Shown: positions 58,811 to 64,000 of the stretch, in pieces
Layout: each line of letters opens with the position of its first letter
Position numbering within the stretch: the stretch's first letter is position 1
Source of the DNA: Shinella zoogloeoides
GTDB taxonomy: Bacteria > Pseudomonadota > Alphaproteobacteria > Rhizobiales > Rhizobiaceae
Assembly (NCBI RefSeq): GCF_030733845.1
Contig: NZ_CP132311.1
Coordinates: 3,229,501-3,293,500, forward strand
Reading direction: 5' to 3'
Length of the DNA stretch: 64,000 nt
Position numbers and translations under genes: made by a program
The notes under the pieces: generated by a model
Database searches by the model: none
What the model was told of the DNA's origin: nothing
Seen by the model: only the letters and a program-made list of their open reading frames with translations

Positions 58811-60574
58811 ATGGCCGGGCAGATGTCCGATCTCATGTTCAATATCGTCGCGCAGGATAGAACCCGCGCGGCCTTTACCGCGGCGAACAGCAATGCGGAC
58901 GCCTTCGCGAAAAAGGGGGCCGCCGCTGCGCGCGAGGCATCGAAGGGAATCGATGTCGCGCGCGGCAGCGTCGCCAATCTGGCCGCGCAGTTCAGCGATA
59001 TAGGCGTGCAATTGTCGGGCGGGCAAAGCCCTTTCCTGATTGCGCTTCAGCAGGGTTCGCAAATTGGCCAGGTGTTGGGGCCAATGGGCGCGGCCGGTGC
59101 TGCCCAGGCGTTGGGCTCCGCCTTCCTCTCGCTTCTGTCTCCCGTGAACCTGTTGACGATCGGCACGATTGCGCTCGGCGGCGCCGCGTTCGCCTATTTT
59201 TCCGATCTTCTTTCAGGTGGAGAGGACGCCGAAGAGACGCTGGAGCGTCAGCTTGATCTCGTCAGGCAGGTGGCGAGCCAGTGGGGCGAGGCTGTCCCAG
59301 CATTGCGTGACTACGTCGCGGCGCTTGAGCAGGCGGAACGTATTTCGCAGATCATAGACGCAAACAGCGCGGCTGCGAGCAGCCAGTGGGCAGGCCTGCG
59401 GGGTGAGGTCGCGGACCTGAATGTCGAATTTGCCGATGCCATCTCGCAGATCATGGCCTTTGGCGGGCATGATGCCGAGGTTTCCAAGCTTCAGGCAGCG
59501 TTCAACGATCTCGCCTCCGGAATTGCCGACGGGAGCGCGACCGCGCAGGAGGCGGAGGCGATCCAGGCCGCGCTGTTCGCCTTGTTCGAAACGACCGGAA
59601 ATTCCGCGGTCGAAGGCCTCATGGCGCGTTTTGCGGCCCTCGCCGAGCAGATCGGCAATGCCAGCGCCGCCGCCTCGAAGTTCAACCTCACCGGCGCTTT
59701 TCCTAGCCGGGGCGCATATGGCAATGTCGAGCGTAGCGCCGACGGGCCGATTCAAGGCGCGAGCTTCCTTCCCTCTGGCGCCATTCCAACGCCGGAATCG
59801 CGCGGTACGCCGGAGCTTTCCGGCTTTCCCTTCGAACGTTTCGGTTCGGGCGGCGGGCGCCGTGGCGGAGGGAAAAGCGAGGAAGAGCGGCAGGCCGAGA
59901 ATATACAGCGCGTCATCCAGTCACTTGAGGATGAGCAGGTGGCGCTCGGTAAGTCAAAGACGGAACAGCGGATCATGCAATCCCTGCGCCGCGCCGATGT
60001 CGATGCGACCTCGGCGCAGGGGCAGCAGATTGCCCAGTTGATCACGCAGATCGAAAACGAGAAGGAAGCCCTGAAGCTTGCCACGGACGCCGGCAACTTC
60101 ATGCGCGACGCCCTGAAGGAGAGCTTCTCCGAACTTATCCCGGAGATCGAGACCGGCAATCGCGCGCTGGACAGTTTTATCAACAAGCTCATTCAGGCGA
60201 GCGCCGAGGCCATGTTCTTCGGTTCCGGACCGATGGCCGGTCTCTTCGGAACGTCCGGCGGCGGCCTGCTTTCGGGTCTTTTCGGCGGCGGACGCGCGCT
60301 CGGCGGCGCCGTCGATCCATGGCGCGATTACCTGGTCGGCGAGAATGGGCCGGAGATTGTGCGCATCGGCAGCCGCGGCGGCCGTGTGGGCGAGGCAAAC
60401 ACCGGTGGCGCAGCCGGAATGGTCTATGCTCCCGTCACACATATCGACGCCCGCGGCGCAGACCAGGCTGCCGTCATGCGCATCGAGCGGGCGCAGGCCG
60501 AGCGAGATCGGACCGAGGCGCGCCGCTTCGCCGGATACCAGCACATGCAATCCACCCGGAATGTGAGACCCTGA
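58811..60574 (+). CDS. Tail length tape measure protein
   Basis: 587 aa. The N-terminus has FNIVAQDRTRAAFTAANSNADAF and LAAQFSDIGVQLSGGQSPFLIALQQGSQIGQVL, typical of lambda-like tape measures; a hydrophobic stretch (about 107-132) and a glycine-rich C-terminal third (GGGLLSGLFGGGRALGGAV) follow. At about 0.15 nm per residue it predicts a tail of roughly 90 nm. Confidence 0.92.
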   Translation: MAGQMSDLMFNIVAQDRTRAAFTAANSNADAFAKKGAAAAREASKGIDVARGSVANLAAQFSDIGVQLSGGQSPFLIALQQGSQIGQVLGPMGAAGAAQALGSAFLSLLSPVNLLTIGTIALGGAAFAYFSDLLSGGEDAEETLERQLDLVRQVASQWGEAVPALRDYVAALEQAERISQIIDANSAAASSQWAGLRGEVADLNVEFADAISQIMAFGGHDAEVSKLQAAFNDLASGIADGSATAQEAEAIQAALFALFETTGNSAVEGLMARFAALAEQIGNASAAASKFNLTGAFPSRGAYGNVERSADGPIQGASFLPSGAIPTPESRGTPELSGFPFERFGSGGGRRGGGKSEEERQAENIQRVIQSLEDEQVALGKSKTEQRIMQSLRRADVDATSAQGQQIAQLITQIENEKEALKLATDAGNFMRDALKESFSELIPEIETGNRALDSFINKLIQASAEAMFFGSGPMAGLFGTSGGGLLSGLFGGGRALGGAVDPWRDYLVGENGPEIVRIGSRGGRVGEANTGGAAGMVYAPVTHIDARGADQAAVMRIERAQAERDRTEARRFAGYQHMQSTRNVRP

Positions 60575-61296
60575 TGGGACGCTTGATATCCATGCCTGTC
60601 GGGTTGCGACCCCGTTCAATGGTTCCGCTGTCAGGGCCTCGAACAGTGGGTGCGTCAGCGAGCATTTCAGTAGGAAACTTCGCGCAGACGATCGCATCGC
60701 CGTTCGGAGGCTGGCGGTGGCAATTCGTCTTCCCGATTTCGCGGGACGCGAAGTTTCGTCGGTATCGCGGATGGGTGACCGCGCTCCACGCCGGCGCAAA
60801 TGCGACCCGCGTTTCCTTTGGTGACCCTGACATGATGACTTTGTTGGACGCAGGCATTGTCGCTAGCGACTCGCAAAAGAGGTTCGGTCTTCCGTGGGGC
60901 AATGACATGCCATGGGGCAATGGGGAGAACTGGGGCGTCACGGCGCCAAACGTATCGCTTGCGGCGCCTGCCGCGCTCGATGCGACAATCATTCGCCTGA
61001 CCGATATGTTCTGGGGGCATCGCCTGCAAGTAGGTGACTATTTGGGGTTCTTTCCCTACCATTTCGGGCTCTACACGGTGACGGAAGAGCGCCGCGACGG
61101 CGAGTATCGCATATGGCCGCCGCTTCGACGGGCGCTGACGGCCGACGACTTCGCGACGCTCTACCCGGTCATGGCGATGCGCCTTGAGGCGGAGGACGCG
61201 GCGAGCGCGGCACGCGGGGTCGCCTATGCGGAAGAGGCTACCGTCACGTTGATCGAGGTCTTCGACTACGACGTGCGCGACTATTTCGCGGATTGA
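60574..61296 (+). CDS. Distal minor tail protein (unnamed)
   Basis: 240 aa. WRWQFVFPISRDAKFRRYRGWVTALHAG and LQVGDYLGFFPYHFGLYTVTEE suggest a distal-tail hub protein; family not certain. Starts at ATG 60574 overlapping the tape measure stop (TGATGG) and couples to the next gene likewise. Confidence 0.68.
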   Translation: MGRLISMPVGLRPRSMVPLSGPRTVGASASISVGNFAQTIASPFGGWRWQFVFPISRDAKFRRYRGWVTALHAGANATRVSFGDPDMMTLLDAGIVASDSQKRFGLPWGNDMPWGNGENWGVTAPNVSLAAPAALDATIIRLTDMFWGHRLQVGDYLGFFPYHFGLYTVTEERRDGEYRIWPPLRRALTADDFATLYPVMAMRLEAEDAASAARGVAYAEEATVTLIEVFDYDVRDYFAD

Positions 61297-61880
61297 TGAT
61301 GGCGGATCTGTTTACAGAAGCTGACCTGGCGTTTCTGCGCCGTCCGCATATTGCTCGGGCATGGTTTGCCGATCTCGACCTGCCATCCGGCCGCTGGCGG
61401 CTGCACAACGGGGTGGGGCGCAAGGTCATCGGCGGGCATGAGTGGCGCGGTGTCTCCGACCCCGGCGGTGGGCAGCTCGTCTCGATCGGCGCCGTCGAAG
61501 ACCCCCGCTTCGGGCAGGCCGCAAAGGTCGGGATCGTCATTTCCGGCGTGAACATGGCTTTCCTGCGCTCCGTCAAGGATCAGGGGCGGGAAATCGAGGG
61601 GCGACTGGCCGATATCTACTGGTGCGCCTTCGACCAGGAAACGCAGGAAATCTGGTCGGCCGGGCTGAAGAAGATGTTTCCGGGGTTCCTGTCCTCGCCG
61701 AAGATCGGCTGGAGCGGTATCGGCAGCCGGACCGTGTCCCTGACAATCGAAAGCTTGTGGCATTCTCAGAACTACCCGTTCGGCGGCAAGTGGACTCCGG
61801 CCGACCAGCGGACACGTTATCCCGGCGACAAGGGGCTCGATTATGTGGGCGTGAAGGTGCAGGAGATCATTCGTGCGTGA
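61296..61880 (+). CDS. Distal tail protein, DUF2163/gpL-like
   Basis: 194 aa. RAWFADLDLPSGRWRLHNGVGRKVIGGHEWRGV, SGVNMAFLRSVKDQG and the tail TRYPGDKGLDYVGVKVQEI, which resembles the end of rhizobial minor tail proteins in the place of gpL. ATG 61296 or 61299. Confidence 0.72.
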   Translation: MMADLFTEADLAFLRRPHIARAWFADLDLPSGRWRLHNGVGRKVIGGHEWRGVSDPGGGQLVSIGAVEDPRFGQAAKVGIVISGVNMAFLRSVKDQGREIEGRLADIYWCAFDQETQEIWSAGLKKMFPGFLSSPKIGWSGIGSRTVSLTIESLWHSQNYPFGGKWTPADQRTRYPGDKGLDYVGVKVQEIIRA

Positions 61881-62277
61881 CCACCTTGCCGAGCCGCTGC
61901 GCGCCTATCTCGATGCCGCCGGGGATGCGCCCATGGCGTGGGGAATTTCTGATTGCAGCCGCTGGGCTGCGGGCTGGGTGGCCCTTGTTCACGGCAGGCC
62001 TGTCGATCTGCCGCGCTGGACAAGCCGCGAAGAGGCGCATGGACTGATCCGCGAGGCGGGGTCGCTCGCTGCGTTGTGGGCCGACGCTCTTTTCGCCTTT
62101 GGCCTGGATGAGGCCGGCGTGCCCGACGCGGGCGATGTCGGCATCATCGATACCGGCCGCTTCGGTCAGGTCGGCGGCATCTTTCTTTCCGGGGGGTACT
62201 TCGCCTGGCGGGCGGAGCCGCGCGGTATTCTCATTCTTCTGCCCCGCAGCATTGTCAGGGTCTGGTCCATCCGATGA
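61873..62277 (+). CDS. NlpC/P60-like tail peptidase-type protein (DUF6950)
   Basis: 134 aa with GISDCSRWAAGWVALVHG (Cys near 29), PDAGDVGIID and LILLPRSIVRVW. The Asp-Cys-Ser beginning matches the DUF6950 group, small NlpC/P60 relatives at the gpK position that may trim peptidoglycan. A catalytic His is not clear. GTG 61873. Confidence 0.78.
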   Translation: MRDHLAEPLRAYLDAAGDAPMAWGISDCSRWAAGWVALVHGRPVDLPRWTSREEAHGLIREAGSLAALWADALFAFGLDEAGVPDAGDVGIIDTGRFGQVGGIFLSGGYFAWRAEPRGILILLPRSIVRVWSIR

Positions 62278-64000
62278 AATCCGTTCGCCTGCTGTTTGCC
62301 TGCGGCGCTTCCTACGTCGCCATGACCGCGCATGCGCATGCGGACCCGGTTTCGCTGCTCGCGACGGCGATCCACGGTTTCCTGCTTTCGAGCACTGCGG
62401 TTGCCGCCGCGGCGACGGGAACGATCGCGACGATCGCCGCCAATGTCATCGTCGGCGGCGCGCTAATTGGCATTTCGATCGTCGGCGGGCGACAGCAGCG
62501 CTCCGGCGCCGTGAACGCGGCGGATGCGAAGAGCACATTCGAGACCAGCGAGAGCAGCGTCATCGAAGGGCTCGGCCGCGTTCGCGTCGGCGGGATGAAG
62601 GCTTTCGGCAATACGGATGGCTCGACACGCTGGCGTCTTGTCTGTCGGCTTCAGGGTCCGATCGACGCCGTGGAGAACTATTATGTCGGCGGGCGCGAGG
62701 TCACCATCGACTCCGACGGAAGCGTGACGACACCGCCCTGGGCGCGGCCGGGCGGCGCCTGGATGAAGATCGAGGATAAGAAGGGCGACGGAGCCGAGAC
62801 GGCCTGGGGCGTGCTTGTCTCCGCCTTCCCGTCGCTCTGGACCGCCGACCATCAAGTGCGCGGCATCGCGCAGTCGCTGGTGACCTATTACAATCCGGGC
62901 CTCAGCGAAGAAAAGTACCTGGCGCTCTATCAGAACGGTGTGCCGGATACCGAAGAGGTGCAGCGCGCCTCCCTGATCTACGATCCACGCACGGGCCTGA
63001 CGGCCTGGAGTGACAACGGCATCATCTGCGCCGCGCACGTCCTACGGCGCGACCCGGCTTTTGTCGCTGATCGGTTCGACTGGAGCCTCATCTCCCAGGA
63101 GGCAGACCGGGCCGACGGGCTTGTCGCCACGAAGACCGGGACGGAAAAGCGGGCGCGATGCTCCGGAATGTGGGCATGGGAAGGTGCGCGCAAGGATACC
63201 ATGGAAGATATTCTGCGCTCGATCGGCGCGGAAATCCGCATGACGACCGAGGGCAGGATATGGTTCGAGCTGATCGACGACGATCCCCTGGCCGAAATCG
63301 CCTTCACACCGCGCGACTTCATCGATTTCGACTGGGCATGCGGGCCGGAGGCGGTAGAGCGGCCGAACATCTGCCGCGTCAGCTACTATGCACCCGAGCG
63401 CAATTACGAGATGGCCGACCTGGACATGACCGGTATTGCATGGGCGCGCGTCGATGACGAGGTCACGCAATACGGGCCGAAGATATTCGACGTCGTGCTG
63501 CCCTTCCAGCCTTCGGCAGCGATCGCGCAGCGCATCGCGCGCCGGCTCTTCCGGCTGGCGCGCGCGGAAAGCGGCATCGCGGTTACGAACATGGCCGGGC
63601 TTGCCGCCTGGGGCAAATATTACGGCACGATGGAACTGCCCGATCTCGGCGACGTAGAGAAGGTCCGCATGCTCTCTCCTCGCGTGGACGACGGGCGCGG
63701 CTCGGTGGAGATACCCTTCTCGGTCTGGCCAGACCTGCCGGCGTGGAACCCGGAAACGGACGAGGCGGATGCGCCTGACCCAATCCCGGAAATGGCCTAT
63801 GAAAGCACGCTTCCGACGCCGGACGCGCCGACGGCGATGGTGCAGATCACCTATCCCGTTTCCGGGGCCAAGGAATTCCGCATTGCTTATGCGCTCCCTG
63901 GCGTTTCCTTCGACACGGCGGAGGCCACATGTCGGGTCTATACGGGTGGTCTGCCGGGGCCCTGGCTACCGATGGCGGAGCAGCCGACCTTTGCCCATAT
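62274..64000 (+). CDS. Tail tip/host specificity protein (gpJ-like), partial
   Basis: At least 575 codons, running off the right edge. ATG 62274 overlaps the previous stop (ATGA). The N-terminus MKSVRLLFACGASYVAMTAH resembles a signal peptide and is followed by hydrophobic segments to about residue 75. SVIEGLGRVRVGGMKAFGNTDGSTRWRLVC is typical of the hub domain of rhizobial phage tip proteins. It should determine host binding. Confidence 0.85.
   Translation, partial: MKSVRLLFACGASYVAMTAHAHADPVSLLATAIHGFLLSSTAVAAAATGTIATIAANVIVGGALIGISIVGGRQQRSGAVNAADAKSTFETSESSVIEGLGRVRVGGMKAFGNTDGSTRWRLVCRLQGPIDAVENYYVGGREVTIDSDGSVTTPPWARPGGAWMKIEDKKGDGAETAWGVLVSAFPSLWTADHQVRGIAQSLVTYYNPGLSEEKYLALYQNGVPDTEEVQRASLIYDPRTGLTAWSDNGIICAAHVLRRDPAFVADRFDWSLISQEADRADGLVATKTGTEKRARCSGMWAWEGARKDTMEDILRSIGAEIRMTTEGRIWFELIDDDPLAEIAFTPRDFIDFDWACGPEAVERPNICRVSYYAPERNYEMADLDMTGIAWARVDDEVTQYGPKIFDVVLPFQPSAAIAQRIARRLFRLARAESGIAVTNMAGLAAWGKYYGTMELPDLGDVEKVRMLSPRVDDGRGSVEIPFSVWPDLPAWNPETDEADAPDPIPEMAYESTLPTPDAPTAMVQITYPVSGAKEFRIAYALPGVSFDTAEATCRVYTGGLPGPWLPMAEQPTFAH

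Larger units (their letters stand above)
32698..64000. mobile_element. Temperate siphophage-type prophage (left part, right end outside window)
   Basis: The region contains integrase, excisionase-like gene, repressor with operators, early operons in both directions, methylases, a replication-type gene, terminase, portal, protease, capsid and tail genes in lambda order. The tape measure suggests a long tail, so siphovirus. No lysis genes are present before the window ends. The genes look intact apart from one or two homopolymer-associated frame problems. Confidence 0.95.

Noticed and set aside
48748..64000. Gene transfer agent instead of a prophage
   Set aside because: An integrase next to a tRNA, an S24 repressor with operators, methylases and a GpA-type terminase indicate a temperate phage; the usual GTA gene order is not seen.
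1..64000. CRISPR arrays, insertion sequences, rRNA genes
   Set aside because: No regularly spaced direct repeats, transposase genes or rRNA-like stretches were found.

Overview
The chromosomal left half (1 to about 32,700) points to an alphaproteobacterium of the Rhizobiaceae (Rhizobium/Agrobacterium/Ensifer/Shinella-like). It is GC-rich and shows the rhizobial orders argH-lptM-lysA-TIGR02302, ftsE-ftsX, cysA-cysW-cysT-sbp and etfB-etfA. It also carries mosaic intergenic repeats of the kind found in rhizobia. The genus cannot be decided from this window.

Housekeeping region. In order it holds a queuosine-precursor transporter under a probable preQ1-I riboswitch, rpmB, a DUF3108 protein, an aromatic amino acid exporter-like permease, gloB, a methyltransferase followed by tyrC, a DUF2125 protein, chaC, plsC, a YdcF-type protein, ftsX/ftsE, an orphan MJ0042-family protein lacking its zinc ribbon, hpt and a CpdR-like receiver. 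Then come the argH-lptM-lysA-TIGR02302 operon, tlpA, the sulfate uptake operon, hbd, etfBA, a rhomboid protease, a cobalamin adenosyltransferase, a small two-helix membrane protein, an SDR, YihY, gluQ, an AlkA-type glycosylase, an HNH protein and a DsbB-like protein. Two genes concern queuosine: the transporter and gluQ.

Prophage. A tRNA-Leu(CAA) gene at 32,613-32,697 is the attachment site of a prophage that starts at about 32,698 and runs off the right edge. A leftward early operon (38,938 down to 32,766) encodes small proteins, an HNH nuclease, a complete DNA polymerase beta-clamp homologue, an excisionase-like protein and a tyrosine integrase. The immunity region has an S24-type repressor, a Cro/YdaS-like gene, and two copies of the operator ACCTACGTAGGC lying in sigma70-like promoters. 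The rightward early operon (40,212-47,756) encodes a CII-like protein, a ParB-domain protein, a ParB/MT-A70 adenine methylase fusion, a C5 cytosine methylase with a repeat array, a replication-type protein and, last, a NusG paralogue. A structured leader and an intrinsic terminator (47,776-47,956) separate this operon from the late genes.

Late genes. They are a lambda/Mu mosaic: lambda-type terminase subunits, gpW-like protein, portal, and protease with a nested scaffold start; a decoration protein; a Mu gpT-type capsid; then head-tail joining protein, tail terminator, tail tube, and a tail chaperone with a programmed -1 frameshift at A AAA AAC. The tape measure, distal tail proteins and an unfinished gpJ-like tip protein follow. 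Lysis genes and attR are not in the window.

The observations most worth following are the NusG paralogue paired with the structured leader and terminator, the preQ1-I-like element that pairs with a start codon, the frameshift site, the ParB/MT-A70 fusion beside a free ParB-domain protein, and two G-homopolymers that break or alter neighbouring phage genes. No gene-free stretch exceeds about 300 bases.
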